Shown: positions 8,706 to 18,060, counted from the stretch's first letter. The stretch is 64,000 nt of DNA from Sphingobacterium hungaricum (GCF_015210005.1 NZ_MU158698.1:1633611-1697610); one strand, 5' to 3'. Notes: generated from the sequence alone by a model not told the origin. Translations and numbers: made by a program.

Positions 8706-9284
8706 CTACAGGTATAATCCCTTTTTGTCGATAAAATCAATTACCGCATCAGGCGTAAAATATTTGACATTTTTGCCGTTCTTAATTGCCTGCCGAATAA
8801 ATGTTGAGGAAATTTCGATTAACGGCGTATCCGTGATGGTAATGGAAGGATGGTCTTTTAGTTTGGATTCGCCAGCGTTTGGTCTCGGATAAACGAAAAT
8901 CTTGTAATCCCGTAAGATGATTTCGTAGTTTTTCCATTTTTCCAGCGAAACCAAATTGTCTTCGCCCATAATCAAAACAAAATCCTTGTTGGGGTATTTT
9001 TCATTTAAATGGATTAGCGTATCAATCGTGTAAGAAGGTTGAGGAAGGTTAAATTCAATGGAAGAAGCTATTAAATTTTCGGACTTTTCTAAGGCAATAT
9101 TGACCATTTCCAATCGGTCATACATATTTCCTAAATTCTTCTTTTCTTTAAATGGATTTTGAGGAGAAACCACAAACCAGACTTCATCCAATTCCGTAAA
9201 ATTAGCCATGTAACTCGCAATCATCAAATGACCGATATGGACAGGATTAAAGGAACCGAAAAATAATCCGATTTGTTTATTCAT
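8706..9284 (-). CDS. nadD: Nicotinate-nucleotide adenylyltransferase NadD
   Basis: NadD adenylylates nicotinate mononucleotide to deamido-NAD. The 192-residue protein has the nucleotidyltransferase signature GLFFGSFNPVHIGHLMIA (residues 6-23) with the HxGH motif, and the C-terminal SSTFIRQAIKNGK (ISSTxIR motif). The length is normal. It follows gmk by three bases in a yicC-gmk-nadD operon. With nadA and nadB in the same window this covers most of de novo NAD synthesis. Confidence 0.95.
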   Translation of the reverse strand: MNKQIGLFFGSFNPVHIGHLMIASYMANFTELDEVWFVVSPQNPFKEKKNLGNMYDRLEMVNIALEKSENLIASSIEFNLPQPSYTIDTLIHLNEKYPNKDFVLIMGEDNLVSLEKWKNYEIILRDYKIFVYPRPNAGESKLKDHPSITITDTPLIEISSTFIRQAIKNGKNVKYFTPDAVIDFIDKKGLYL

Positions 9285-9287
9285 TAT

Positions 9288-9857
9288 TTAAGAATTCAAA
9301 AAATTCCGAACCAATTCTTCCGCCTCATTGCAAGCCGTTTCCAAATCATTGTTCTGCAAAACCACATCAAAACGGTCTGCATACGACAATTCATGCTCTG
9401 CCTTAGCAAAACGCTCTTGCAGTTTCTCTTCTGAATCTGTTCCGCGACCGCGCAATCTTTCTTTCAAAACATCCAAGGACGGCGGATTGACAAAAATGGC
9501 CAATGCTTCATCCGGAAATTTAGATTTCAGGCGCAAACCGCCAATGACATCAATATCAAAAATCACCGATTTTCCTTCTGCCCACAGGCGCTCTACCTCT
9601 GCACGCAAGGTGCCGTAAAATGTTCCTGCATACACTTCTTCAAACTCAATAAATTCTTGCTTCGCAATGCGGTGCAAAAATTCCTCTTTGCTGATAAAAT
9701 AATAGTCTTTGCCGTGCACTTCTTCGCCTCTCGCTTCGCGCGTGCTTGCCGAAATTGAAAAAGCCAATTTATCTGGCATTGTTTTCAACAAATGCCTTAC
9801 AATAGTCGTTTTGCCTGCTCCCGAAGGCGCCGAAAAAATGATTAATTTTCCGCTCAT
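9288..9857 (-). CDS. gmk: Guanylate kinase
   Basis: Gmk phosphorylates GMP or dGMP to the diphosphate with ATP. The 189-residue protein has the P-loop IFSAPSGAGKTTIVRHLL at residues 7-24, the GMP-binding STREARGEEVHGKDYYFIS (37-55) with FIEFEEVYAGTFYGT, and the lid arginines in RLRGRGTDSEEKLQERF. The length is normal. It lies between yicC (5 bases upstream) and nadD (3 bases downstream); gmk directly after a YicC/YloC gene is a common bacterial arrangement. Confidence 0.96.
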   Translation of the reverse strand: MSGKLIIFSAPSGAGKTTIVRHLLKTMPDKLAFSISASTREARGEEVHGKDYYFISKEEFLHRIAKQEFIEFEEVYAGTFYGTLRAEVERLWAEGKSVIFDIDVIGGLRLKSKFPDEALAIFVNPPSLDVLKERLRGRGTDSEEKLQERFAKAEHELSYADRFDVVLQNNDLETACNEAEELVRNFLNS

Positions 9858-9862
9858 TTCTT

Positions 9863-10735
9863 CTATAATACGTTTAATAATTGTTCTTTAATTTTTTCAA
9901 GCTCTTCTTTCATGCGGACAACAATTTGTTGAATTTCCGCATTATTTGCTTTAGAGCCGAGCGTGTTGATTTCGCGTCCCATTTCTTGGGAAATAAAACC
10001 TAGCTTTTTGCCGTTTGAATCTGAAGCATTCAATGCCTTAATGAAATAATGGCAATGGCTACGCAAACGGACTTTTTCTTCGGTAATGTCTAATTTATCG
10101 ATGTAGTAAATCAATTCTTGTTCGAATCGGTTCATGTCTACATTTTCCTTCCCAACCGTTTGGTCCATGTATTGGCTAATGCGTTCGCGAATTAATGGAA
10201 TTCGGTCACCCTCTACAGCTTCTACATCGCTCATAAACGATAAAATCATTTCCACGCGAGTCTGCAAATCTTGCTTTAAGATTGCCCCTTCGTCTTCTCT
10301 GAATTTATTAAATGATTTAACCGCATCGTAAAATGCATCTAGGAGAATTTCGCCTTCTTCTTCATTGATTTCTTCGTTTGAAGAAACAACTTCAGGCATG
10401 TTCAACGCCAATTGAAATAGCGAATTTTGAGACCCGCCTAATTCCAACGCGATATCTTGCAATTGGACATAATATTTCTTCAGCAATTCTGCATTGATTC
10501 CAGATGCTTTGGCGGTTTGGTCTTTGTATTCGACGTTCGTCGTGATGTTTACTTTTCCACGTTCAATGAGCTTACCACACTCGCCGCGCAAAAACAATTC
10601 TTTGTCAGAAACCGCTTTCGGAAGGCGAAGATTTAATTCCAGAAATTTAGAATTGAGTGATTTGATTTCTACAGAATATTTTACTTTCTCCGTTTCTTGA
10701 GAACCTATTCCATACCCAGTCATTGATTTTATCAT
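9863..10735 (-). CDS. YicC/YloC family endoribonuclease
   Basis: YicC/YloC proteins are RNases that act on RNA; E. coli YicC helps degrade the small RNA RyhB. The 290-residue product begins MIKSMTGYGIGSQ, the family's characteristic N-terminus, and ends with KKLGFISQEMGREINTLGSK and a terminal helix VRMKEELEKIKEQLLNVL. An in-frame ATG two codons upstream exists, but the MIKSMTGYG start matches the family. It heads the operon with gmk and nadD. Confidence 0.92.
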   Translation of the reverse strand: MIKSMTGYGIGSQETEKVKYSVEIKSLNSKFLELNLRLPKAVSDKELFLRGECGKLIERGKVNITTNVEYKDQTAKASGINAELLKKYYVQLQDIALELGGSQNSLFQLALNMPEVVSSNEEINEEEGEILLDAFYDAVKSFNKFREDEGAILKQDLQTRVEMILSFMSDVEAVEGDRIPLIRERISQYMDQTVGKENVDMNRFEQELIYYIDKLDITEEKVRLRSHCHYFIKALNASDSNGKKLGFISQEMGREINTLGSKANNAEIQQIVVRMKEELEKIKEQLLNVL

Positions 10736-10782
10736 ATACAAAGGTATAAAACTAAAAGCAAAGCCCTTATTTTAATCGCAAA

Positions 10783-11367
10783 TTACCAATCGTGCTTCGC
10801 AATAATAACGCAGAGATAGGTTTTGTAAGCCGTTCCTTTGGGCACCTGCACGAAACCGATTCCGATATCCTGCAAGGAACCATTCCATGTATCCATTCCG
10901 AGCAAATGTTTGCGATGCATAAATCCAGGAGAGCCTTTGCCTATAATCAATGCTTTGATTCCGTCTTCGGCGGTCGGATGGTTGGCGCCTATGGATTCAA
11001 AATTATTTGCAGATTTCGTTTTAAGCCAATCCGCATTTAACTGATAGCCTGCCCGCTGAATGAAATAGTTTGGCCCAAAACCATCCGGATTTGTATGGTC
11101 AAAATAGTTGCGGTTGGCCATGTCATAGGCTCTGGACTCGGCGACTTTTGCCAATTGGTCATTCCAAACCAGCTTCGTTTTCGTGATTAATTCGACGTTG
11201 CTGATGCCTAATACTTTTCTGTATTTTTCAGGATGGAGCCGAATGTCATTTAGCAATTCATAAGCGCTTTTCGCTTGGATTTTGTCGGTGATAATTTGCT
11301 TTTTTTGAGCAAAAGCTGTTGAGGAAAGTAAAATAAAAAGTAAAAATATTCGCATAGGGTTTTTCAA
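10783..11367 (-). CDS. Secreted CAP-domain (SCP/PR1-like) protein
   Basis: CAP-domain proteins are extracytoplasmic and of mixed or unknown function in bacteria. The 194-residue product has a signal peptide (RIFLLFILLSSTAFAQ, residues 6-21). The CAP core follows: AYELLNDIRLHPEKYRKVLG (35-54), LVWNDQLAKVAESRAYDMAN (67-86), the signature YFDHTNPDGFGPNYFIQRAGY (88-108) and GFMHRKHLLGMDTWNGSLQDIGIGF near the end. The His of the DHTNPDG segment and that of GFMHRKHLL correspond to the conserved cleft histidines. It is monocistronic. Confidence 0.88.
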   Translation of the reverse strand: MKNPMRIFLLFILLSSTAFAQKKQIITDKIQAKSAYELLNDIRLHPEKYRKVLGISNVELITKTKLVWNDQLAKVAESRAYDMANRNYFDHTNPDGFGPNYFIQRAGYQLNADWLKTKSANNFESIGANHPTAEDGIKALIIGKGSPGFMHRKHLLGMDTWNGSLQDIGIGFVQVPKGTAYKTYLCVIIAKHDW

Positions 11368-11409
11368 TTATGACATTCTCTTTCTATAAACGTTTAATGT
11401 GGGCGGAAA

Positions 11410-12048
11410 TTACTTTTTTTTAGTCCGAATAATTTCGAATAAAGGAGGAAGCAAAGAAAGAATGATTATCGCCAGAATGACTAAAGAGAAATTATCTTTT
11501 ATGAACGAAATCTGTCCGAAAAAATAACCGACCAACAGAAATAGCGAAACCCACAAGGTGCCTCCGATGATGTTATAAAAACCAAAATTCCGATAAGGCA
11601 TCTTGCTTATTCCGGCGACGAAAGGGGCGAATGTCCGAACAATCGGAACAAATCGCGCATAGATAATCGTTTTGTTTCCGTGCTTTTGATAGAATTGTTC
11701 TGTTTTTTCCAAATAGGACTTCTTGAATAGTTTAGAATCTTCTTTGAATACTTTCGGCCCTAAATATTTTCCAATTTCATAATTGACGAAGTCACCCAAA
11801 ATCGCTCCTAAAATCAACAAAAACAGCATCAGCAGGATGCTTAAATCTGTTTCGGGTTTGGCTATTAAAGCGCCCATAGCAAAAAGAACCGAATCGCCGG
11901 GTAGAAATGGCGTGACCACCAAACCTGTTTCGCAGAAAATAATCAGGAACAAAATCAGATAAGTCCAATATTGATAGCTGTTGACAATCTCGAGCAAATG
12001 CACATCAATGTGCAAGACAAAATCAATGAGCGAATGAATCCATTCCAT
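11410..12048 (-). CDS. DedA family membrane protein (copy 1)
   Basis: DedA proteins are inner-membrane proteins implicated in lipid (undecaprenyl phosphate) translocation and proton-motive-force homeostasis. The 212-residue protein has the family pattern: an N-terminal re-entrant segment with [17 protein letters not shown] (residues 40-56), [13 protein letters not shown] (85-97), a charged loop [32 protein letters not shown] (split here by the FxRxxPxxRxxxPxxAG core) and C-terminal hydrophobic helices. It lies 32 bases downstream of a second DedA gene with an almost identical N-terminal plan, indicating tandem duplication. Confidence 0.92.
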   Translation of the reverse strand: MEWIHSLIDFVLHIDVHLLEIVNSYQYWTYLILFLIIFCETGLVVTPFLPGDSVLFAMGALIAKPETDLSILLMLFLLILGAILGDFVNYEIGKYLGPKVFKEDSKLFKKSYLEKTEQFYQKHGNKTIIYARFVPIVRTFAPFVAGISKMPYRNFGFYNIIGGTLWVSLFLLVGYFFGQISFIKDNFSLVILAIIILSLLPPLFEIIRTKKK

Positions 12049-12080
12049 ATCACAACCTCTTAAAACAAAAAAGGAAACCT

Positions 12081-12740
12081 TTAGGCTTCCTTTTTCTTAA
12101 AAAATTTTTCTTTTACCACTTCAAATATGATTGGGAGTATAGATAGTACGATGATTATCAACACCACCTTTGAAAAGTTGTCTTTTATTATCGGAATGTT
12201 TCCTAAGAAATATCCAGCCAATGTGATTCCTACGACCCATAGAATTGCTCCTACGACATTATAGGTGAAGAAGGTTCCGTAATTCATTCGGCCAACGCCA
12301 GCGACAAAAGGCGCTAATGTGCGAACAATCGGTACAAAACGAGCAATTACAATCGTTTTGCTTCCGTATTTCTCATAGAATGAATGTGTTTTGGCAATTT
12401 GAGCTTCGGTGACCATTTGTTTTCCGAACAGCCTGAAATTCGTGATTCGCAACCCGAAGTTTTTCCCGATTGAATAATTCACCGAATCTCCCGTAATGGC
12501 CGCGACCAATAAAATAATAATTAACAGCCATACATTTAGTTCATTCGGCTGCGCCGCTAACATGCCTGCGGCAAACAGAAGAGAGTCTCCCGGTAAAAAT
12601 GGCGTAACCACCAAGCCTGTTTCAGCAAAAATTATTAGAAACAGAATTAAATAAGTCCACGTCTGATAATTATTAACGATGTCGACTAAATGGTCATCAA
12701 TGTGTAGGATGAAGTCGATTATTGTTGAAATAAAATCCAA
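12081..12740 (-). CDS. DedA family membrane protein (copy 2)
   Basis: This 219-residue protein is a paralogue of the gene just downstream: both start MxxIxxxIDFxLHID and share [21 protein letters not shown]. Its core motifs are [13 protein letters not shown] (85-97), [19 protein letters not shown] and [14 protein letters not shown]; a lysine-rich tail (EKFFKKKEA) closes it. It ends ten bases from dnaN, whose stop is at 12751, on the same strand, so dnaN and both DedA genes may be co-transcribed. Role as for the DedA family; the reason for two copies cannot be read from sequence. Confidence 0.92.
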   Translation of the reverse strand: MDFISTIIDFILHIDDHLVDIVNNYQTWTYLILFLIIFAETGLVVTPFLPGDSLLFAAGMLAAQPNELNVWLLIIILLVAAITGDSVNYSIGKNFGLRITNFRLFGKQMVTEAQIAKTHSFYEKYGSKTIVIARFVPIVRTLAPFVAGVGRMNYGTFFTYNVVGAILWVVGITLAGYFLGNIPIIKDNFSKVVLIIIVLSILPIIFEVVKEKFFKKKEA

Positions 12741-12750
12741 ACCCGAGCGA

Positions 12751-13872
12751 TTAAATGTTGTTTAACATCACTGGCATAACCAACATTAACACATCTTCGT
12801 TGTCCGCTTTTATTGCTGGGATTAATAAGCCCGCGCGATTTGGCGTGCTCATTTCAATCACAATTTCTTCGCCACTTAAGTTGTTCAGCATTTCTACTAA
12901 AAACTTCGCATTGAAACCAATTTCCATGTCATCACCTTCGAATTGACAGCTCAAACGTTCGTGTGCTTCGTTCGAGAAATCTAAGTCTTCCGCAGAAATA
13001 TGCAATTCCGAACCCGAAATCTTTAAACGAACTTGGTGTGTCGTTTTATTTGCAAAAATAACCACGCGACGCAGTGTGTTTAAAAACAGAGCGCGGTCAA
13101 CAGTTAATTTATTTGGATTTACCTTTGGAATAACCGCTTCGTAATCTGGATAACGCTCGTCGATTAATCGGCAGATTAAATGAATATTCGCAAATGTGAA
13201 AAAAGCATTTGTGTTGTTATATTCAATCGTTACTTGTACATCGTCAACCGGAAGCGAAGATTTTAGCAAACTCAATGCTTTCTTTGGAAGAATCAATGAT
13301 GTCGCTTTCTCAGCGCTCACATCTGTACGACGGTAACGAACCAATTTATGTGCATCTGTTGCAACAAAAGTAATGGATTGCTCAGCCAATTGAACCAAAA
13401 CGCCTGACATCGCAGGGCGCAATTCGTCATTGCTAACCGCAAAAATAGTTTTATTGATTGCTTCTGATAAAACAGGAGCTCCGATTGAAACTGTTGAAAT
13501 ATTGTCTACAACTGGAATTTTAGGGAAATCATCTGCATTCTCTCCGCTCAATTTGTATTTTCCGTCACCTGCTGAAATTTCGATAGCCAATGTTTTTGTG
13601 TCGACAGAAAAAGCAACCGGCTGGTCCGGAAGTGTTTTTAATGTTTCAATCAAAATTTTCGAAGGCATCGCTACCCGACCTTCTTCTTTCGCTTCGATTT
13701 GTAAAGAAGTAACCATGCTGGTCTGCAAATCGGTTGCAGAAATTGTCAGGATATTATCCTTTATTTCAAACAAAAAGTTTTCTAAAATAGGAAGCACCGT
13801 GCTTGTACTCGAAGCGCCGCTGATGGCCTGTAATTGTTTTAATAATATGGATGTAGAAACAATAAATCTCAT
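12751..13872 (-). CDS. dnaN: DNA polymerase III subunit beta (sliding clamp)
   Basis: DnaN forms the ring-shaped homodimer that tethers DNA polymerase III to DNA. The 373-residue protein shows the three clamp domains: MRFIVSTSILLKQLQAISGA at the N-terminus, AGDGKYKLSGENADDFPKIP (about 110-129), FVATDAHKLVRYRR (about 174-187), DERYPDYEAVIPK (238-250) and the C-terminal partner-binding end VLMLVMPVML. The length is normal. It is divergent from holB, a clamp-loader subunit, with about 127 bases between starts, and lies 5.5 kb from dnaA rather than next to it. Confidence 0.97.
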   Translation of the reverse strand: MRFIVSTSILLKQLQAISGASSTSTVLPILENFLFEIKDNILTISATDLQTSMVTSLQIEAKEEGRVAMPSKILIETLKTLPDQPVAFSVDTKTLAIEISAGDGKYKLSGENADDFPKIPVVDNISTVSIGAPVLSEAINKTIFAVSNDELRPAMSGVLVQLAEQSITFVATDAHKLVRYRRTDVSAEKATSLILPKKALSLLKSSLPVDDVQVTIEYNNTNAFFTFANIHLICRLIDERYPDYEAVIPKVNPNKLTVDRALFLNTLRRVVIFANKTTHQVRLKISGSELHISAEDLDFSNEAHERLSCQFEGDDMEIGFNAKFLVEMLNNLSGEEIVIEMSTPNRAGLLIPAIKADNEDVLMLVMPVMLNNI

Positions 13873-13999
13873 TACTTATAATTAAGTTTTAATATGCAAT
13901 AATACAGAAAAGAATCTAAATTTTATGCATTGAAATTTGCCTAATGCCGTATAATTTAGTTAAGCGAAAGTTTAATTTAGTACATTTGTGCAAAGAACT

Positions 14000-15142
14000 A
14001 TGCAGTTTAAAAACATTGTCGGACACGAATCTATAAAAGAGAGACTGGTTAACACGATTAATACAAATCGGATTAGCCATGCACAGCTTTTTATAGGCCC
14101 TGAAGGTTCGGGAAGTTTAGCCCTGGCGGTTGCATACGCACAATTCCTCAATTGTGAAAATAAGCTAGAAAATGACAGCTGTGGCCAATGTTCCTCCTGT
14201 CGGAAATATGAGAAGCTCATCCATCCGGATTTGCATTTTTCTTATCCTTTCTTTGCTAAAGGGTCTACCGATGTGGCAACTACCTACATCGAAGAATGGC
14301 GCAATGCTTTTCTGTCAAACCCATATTTAAGTTTGAATGCTTGGCGTGAAAACTTAAGCGGAGACAACAAACAAGCCAACATCAATATTGCGGAAGCACA
14401 TGATATTATCAAAAAACTGAGTTTAAAAGCTTTCGAAGCCGAATACAAAGTGCTGATTATGTGGTTGCCCGAATATTTGGAAAAAGAAGGCAATGCCTTG
14501 TTGAAACTGATTGAAGAACCTCCTGAAAAAACGCTTTTTTTGTTGGTTTCCGAAAATCAGGACCGCATTTTAAATACAATTATCTCCAGAACTCAACTGG
14601 TTAAAATTAATAAATTCAGTCTCGACGAAATCAAGAACTATCTTATAGATGAGAAAAACATTGATTCCGCTCGAGCAAATGAAATTGCATTCATTGCCGA
14701 AGGCAACATGCAAGAAGCATTAAACCTTATTCAAGATGAAGTTCATCAGCATTTTGACCTGCTGATTCGGTGGTTGCGTTTCATTGTCAATGATTCGGGG
14801 CTTTCCATCATTCACATCTGTGAAAACGAAATTTCCAAATTAGGCAGGGAGAATCAGAAGAACTTTATTTTTTACAGCATAAATATTATGCGTCAAATCG
14901 TTCTGGAGAATCAAGGATTGTCCAGCATGGTTTATTTACAGAATCCAGAATTGGATTTTGTGCAGCGATTTAGTAAATTATTTACACTTGAACAGTTAGA
15001 GGTCGCAATTGATGAATTAGAAAAAACGCATTATTCTGTAGAAAGAAATGCGAATCCTAAAATATTATTTTTAGATTTATCTTTGCAGTTAGTTTTACTG
15101 TTTAAATACAATACGTTCCCGCAAGGGACTCAATATATATAA
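14000..15142 (+). CDS. holB: DNA polymerase III subunit delta' (clamp loader)
   Basis: Delta' is the rigid stator subunit of the clamp loader. The 380-residue protein has the AAA+ fold with a degenerate P-loop GPEGSGSLALA (lysine missing, as usual for delta'), a zinc-binding Cys cluster CENKL...CGQCSSC (about residues 52-67), the SRC-like ISRTQLVKINKF and the sensor region EGNALLKLIEEPPEKTLFLLV. The ATG at 14000 is preferred over the in-frame GTG at 13988, because homologues start MQFxxIxGxE. A TACATTTG -7-like box overlaps the leader (13981-13988). It begins the holB-ricT-gldH-lpxK run. Confidence 0.9.
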   Translation: MQFKNIVGHESIKERLVNTINTNRISHAQLFIGPEGSGSLALAVAYAQFLNCENKLENDSCGQCSSCRKYEKLIHPDLHFSYPFFAKGSTDVATTYIEEWRNAFLSNPYLSLNAWRENLSGDNKQANINIAEAHDIIKKLSLKAFEAEYKVLIMWLPEYLEKEGNALLKLIEEPPEKTLFLLVSENQDRILNTIISRTQLVKINKFSLDEIKNYLIDEKNIDSARANEIAFIAEGNMQEALNLIQDEVHQHFDLLIRWLRFIVNDSGLSIIHICENEISKLGRENQKNFIFYSINIMRQIVLENQGLSSMVYLQNPELDFVQRFSKLFTLEQLEVAIDELEKTHYSVERNANPKILFLDLSLQLVLLFKYNTFPQGTQYI

Positions 15143-15150
15143 TAGAAAAT

Positions 15151-16506
15151 ATGGGATGTGGAAGTTGCGCATCCGGTGGAGGCTGCGGCACAAAAACGCC
15201 AGGAGCTATTCCTTCAGGCTGCGAGAATAACGGCAGCTGTATGACCAGCGGATGTAATAAATTAGATGTATACGATTGGCTTTCCGACATGGATTTGCCA
15301 TCTAACTATAAACCTTTTGATATCGTAGAAGTCCGTTTTAAGGGCTCTCGGAAGGAATTTTTTGTAAATGTTGACAATCTTTACCTGGAAATGGGAGAGA
15401 TGGTTGCTGTCGAGCCCAATGCGGGCGGTTACGACATCGGCCATGTTTCGCTGACCGGCGAATTGGTTCGTCTCCAATTGAAGAAAAATAAAGTTCCTCA
15501 AGACGAAGTTGTCAAAAAGATTTATCGCAAAGCGAATGAATCGGATGTTGCTAAATTTCAGGCGGCAAAGGATTTGGAATGGGAAACGATGCACCGCGCA
15601 AGAAATCTTGCTCTGGAGCTCGGCTTGTCGATGAAAATTTCGGATGTCGACTATCAAGGCGACAAAACCAAAGCGACATTTTATTATACGGCCGAAGGCC
15701 GTGTGGATTTTAGAGAGCTGATTAAGCGCATGGCTGAATCTTTCCGAATCCGAATTGAAATGCGCCAGATTGGTATGCGTCAGGAAGCAAGCCGCTTAGG
15801 CGGAATTGGTTCCTGTGGCCGAGAGTTATGCTGTTCGACATGGCTGACGGACTTTAAAACGGTTTCTACAGCCGCGGCGCGCTATCAAAATCTGTCATTG
15901 AACACGCTGAAACTGGCGGGTCAATGCGGCAAGTTAAAATGCTGTCTGAACTACGAATTGGACAGTTATATGGACGCGTTGAAAGATATTCCTAATCATG
16001 TGGAACGCATCGAGACAGCAATCGGTGTTGCTTATCTTCAAAAAACCGACATCTTCAAAAAGACCATGTGGTTTTCGTACCCGAAAGCTGAAAATTGGAT
16101 TCCGTTAACGGTTGAAAAAGTCCGTGAGTTTTCGGAAATGAACAAAGCTGGAAAGAAACCAGATGAATTGATTGGTATCGTCGTCCAAGAAGAGGTGCAC
16201 AAAGCTGTGGTATTCGATTACGAAAATGTAGTCGGACAAGATAGTTTGACTCGTTTAGACGAGCGCAACCGCAAGAAAAAACGCAAGAACAAACCAAAGG
16301 CTAAAAAGGAAGCTTCGGCAGATACCGCAGCGAAACCTGAGCAAACGAAGAAAGCGCCAGCGAAGCAACAGCAAGTCAAAACTGACGCAAATGCTGCTCC
16401 AAAAGCGAAGGATGATGCGCCTAAAAAGCCTAAAAGACGATTTAATAAAAACAAAAAGAACCCAAGGTCTCCCGACGGAAATGCCGGAGATGCTGCGAGA
16501 GCATAA
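15151..16506 (+). CDS. ricT: PSP1 domain protein, RicT homologue
   Basis: RicT (YaaT) with RicA and RicF forms a 4Fe-4S-containing complex that stimulates RNase Y-dependent mRNA maturation in Bacillus; the Bacteroidota role is inferred. The 451-residue protein has a Cys/Gly-rich N-terminus (GCGSCASGGGCG, residues 2-13, with further Cys to about 35), then the PSP1 domain (about 50-280) with the cysteine motifs GSCGRELCCSTWL and GQCGKLKCCLNYE. A long Lys/Ala/Pro-rich tail (about 370-451) is low-complexity and basic. Starts eight bases after holB; gldH starts one base after its stop. Gene order holB-ricT-gldH recurs in Bacteroidota. Confidence 0.9.
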   Translation: MGCGSCASGGGCGTKTPGAIPSGCENNGSCMTSGCNKLDVYDWLSDMDLPSNYKPFDIVEVRFKGSRKEFFVNVDNLYLEMGEMVAVEPNAGGYDIGHVSLTGELVRLQLKKNKVPQDEVVKKIYRKANESDVAKFQAAKDLEWETMHRARNLALELGLSMKISDVDYQGDKTKATFYYTAEGRVDFRELIKRMAESFRIRIEMRQIGMRQEASRLGGIGSCGRELCCSTWLTDFKTVSTAAARYQNLSLNTLKLAGQCGKLKCCLNYELDSYMDALKDIPNHVERIETAIGVAYLQKTDIFKKTMWFSYPKAENWIPLTVEKVREFSEMNKAGKKPDELIGIVVQEEVHKAVVFDYENVVGQDSLTRLDERNRKKKRKNKPKAKKEASADTAAKPEQTKKAPAKQQQVKTDANAAPKAKDDAPKKPKRRFNKNKKNPRSPDGNAGDAARA

Positions 16507-16507
16507 C

Positions 16508-16966
16508 ATGAAAACATACTGCTTTTTTATTTTCGTACTCTTCCTCTTTTCTTCTTGTCAAGAGGCTGTGTTTTATGAAAAAAACACGCCAATTCTGAAC
16601 AGACGCTGGGAGTATGGCGATATCAAAGAGTTTCCTGTGCATATCGAAGACAAAAATGCTTTGTATGCCGTTTATGTAAATCTCCGCAATACGGATAAAT
16701 ATGATTTTTCGAATGTGTTCCTGCGAATCCATGAATCTGGACCTGCCTTAGCCGATACCGCGAATCGAATCGAACTAAAATTGGCAGAGCTGGATGGTCG
16801 ATGGACTGGAAATGATGCTGGAAGCTTATATGAACATCAGGTTTTGTATAAAGAGAATTATTCATTTCCAGATACCGGAACCTATACCTTTGGTATTGAA
16901 CAAAACATGAGAGAAAACCCACTGCTCGATGTCAGTGACGTTGGCATAAAATTAGTAAAAAAATAA
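16508..16966 (+). CDS. gldH: Gliding motility lipoprotein GldH
   Basis: GldH is an outer-membrane-associated lipoprotein needed for Flavobacterium gliding with the type IX secretion machinery, and is also present in non-gliding relatives. The 152-residue product has a lipoprotein signal (CFFIFVLFLFSSC, lipid-modified Cys at 17), then the conserved start of the mature domain with NRRWEYGDIKEFPVHIED and AVYVNLRNTDKYDFSNVFL. The ATG at 16508 is chosen because longer in-frame starts run back through ricT in the wrong frame. It sits one base after ricT and overlaps lpxK by one base (TAATG). Confidence 0.9.
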   Translation: MKTYCFFIFVLFLFSSCQEAVFYEKNTPILNRRWEYGDIKEFPVHIEDKNALYAVYVNLRNTDKYDFSNVFLRIHESGPALADTANRIELKLAELDGRWTGNDAGSLYEHQVLYKENYSFPDTGTYTFGIEQNMRENPLLDVSDVGIKLVKK

Positions 16967-17979
16967 TGGCTGCGCTTCGGTGGCTTTTACTTCCGTTCTC
17001 AGCGCTTTACGCAAGCATCTTGTGGATTCGGAATAAGCTGTACGATATCCAGCTGTTTAAAAGCCGTGAGTTTGCTATTCCAACGATTGTGGTTGGGAAC
17101 CTAGTTGTCGGAGGGGCGGGGAAAAGTCCGATGGTCGAATACTTAATTTCGCTGCTGAAAGACTCAAAAAAGGTTGCCACTTTAAGCCGTGGCTACGGAC
17201 GTAAAACCAAGGGATTTGCTTTGGTTCATACCGCATCTACCGCCGACGAAGTCGGGGATGAGCCACTTCAGTTCAAACGAAAATTTCCTGAAATTACTGT
17301 TGCGGTTTGTGAAGACCGTTGCTTTGGCGTTGAACAATTGGAGCAGAATCATGATGTCATCATTCTAGATGATGCTTTTCAGCATCGAAAACTAAAACCA
17401 AAATTTTCGATATTGCTATTCGATTTTGAATCGCTATTGTCGTTTGGAATGCCCTTGCCGACAGGAAATTTTAGGGATTTGATGAGCCAGACGAGACGTG
17501 CAGATTGCATTGTTATCACAAAATGCCCTTCGGCTATTTCTGAAAATGAAAAAAGGAAGATTGAGCATAAAATCAAGCGGTACTCGAACAGTCCGATTTT
17601 TTATTCTAAAATCAGCTATCTTCCTATTCATTCCGCGAAGCGAAATGTTTTAGAAACCGACTTAAGCAATACATCCATTCTTTTATTTACTGGAATAGCA
17701 AACCCAAAACCGCTTCTTGAGTACTTGACTCCAATTTCGAAGTCGGTTGAACACGTTCGCTTTTCGGACCACCATGCTTTTGAAGAGTCTGATTTTGATA
17801 AAATCAAAAAAGCATTCGATAGTTTAGCTAACCCAGAAAAAATCATCCTAACGACTGAAAAGGATTTTCAGCGTATCCCAAGTTCCGTTTTTAGTCAATT
17901 TCCTCTATACATCCAACCCATTCAACAGGCCTTGGAGCATGCCAATCATTTTGACGAATTAATCAATAAAGCGCTCTAA
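16966..17979 (+). CDS. lpxK: Tetraacyldisaccharide 4'-kinase LpxK
   Basis: LpxK phosphorylates the lipid A disaccharide precursor at the 4' position at the inner membrane. The 337-residue protein has an N-terminal hydrophobic helix (LRWLLLPFSALYASILWI), the P-loop VVGNLVVGGAGKSPMVEYL (about 43-61) and the LpxK stretches SRGYGRKTKGF, GDEPLQFKRKF and ILDDAFQHRKLKP. The length is normal. It is translationally coupled to gldH. The presence of lpxK supports a lipid-A-containing Gram-negative envelope. Confidence 0.95.
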   Translation: MAALRWLLLPFSALYASILWIRNKLYDIQLFKSREFAIPTIVVGNLVVGGAGKSPMVEYLISLLKDSKKVATLSRGYGRKTKGFALVHTASTADEVGDEPLQFKRKFPEITVAVCEDRCFGVEQLEQNHDVIILDDAFQHRKLKPKFSILLFDFESLLSFGMPLPTGNFRDLMSQTRRADCIVITKCPSAISENEKRKIEHKIKRYSNSPIFYSKISYLPIHSAKRNVLETDLSNTSILLFTGIANPKPLLEYLTPISKSVEHVRFSDHHAFEESDFDKIKKAFDSLANPEKIILTTEKDFQRIPSSVFSQFPLYIQPIQQALEHANHFDELINKAL

Positions 17980-18030
17980 TTTAACAGACAGTGTTAATAT
18001 ACCTTAATGGAAGTTAATGTTTCCTAAACT

Positions 18031-18060
18031 TTTGTTTGCTGGTATTTACTTCTACTTTTT
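18031..18060 (+). promoter_or_regulatory. Bacteroidota-type promoter for the first small secreted protein
   Basis: TTTG (18031-18034) and TACTTTTT (18053-18060) are separated by 18 bases, close to the TTTG-N19-TAnnTTTG pattern of the primary sigma factor in Bacteroidota; one base of the -7 box deviates. The start codon follows at 18092, behind an unusually clear ribosome site (GGAG, 18083-18086) for this phylum. Confidence 0.45.

Noticed and set aside
13988..13999. Extra N-terminus for holB from a GTG start
   Set aside because: The ATG at 14000 gives the family start MQFKNIVGHE, and the GTG lies within the -7-like box.
16391..16507. Longer gldH frame from inside ricT
   Set aside because: It runs through ricT in another frame and lacks the lipoprotein signal at its N-terminus; the ATG at 16508 gives a proper signal and lipobox.
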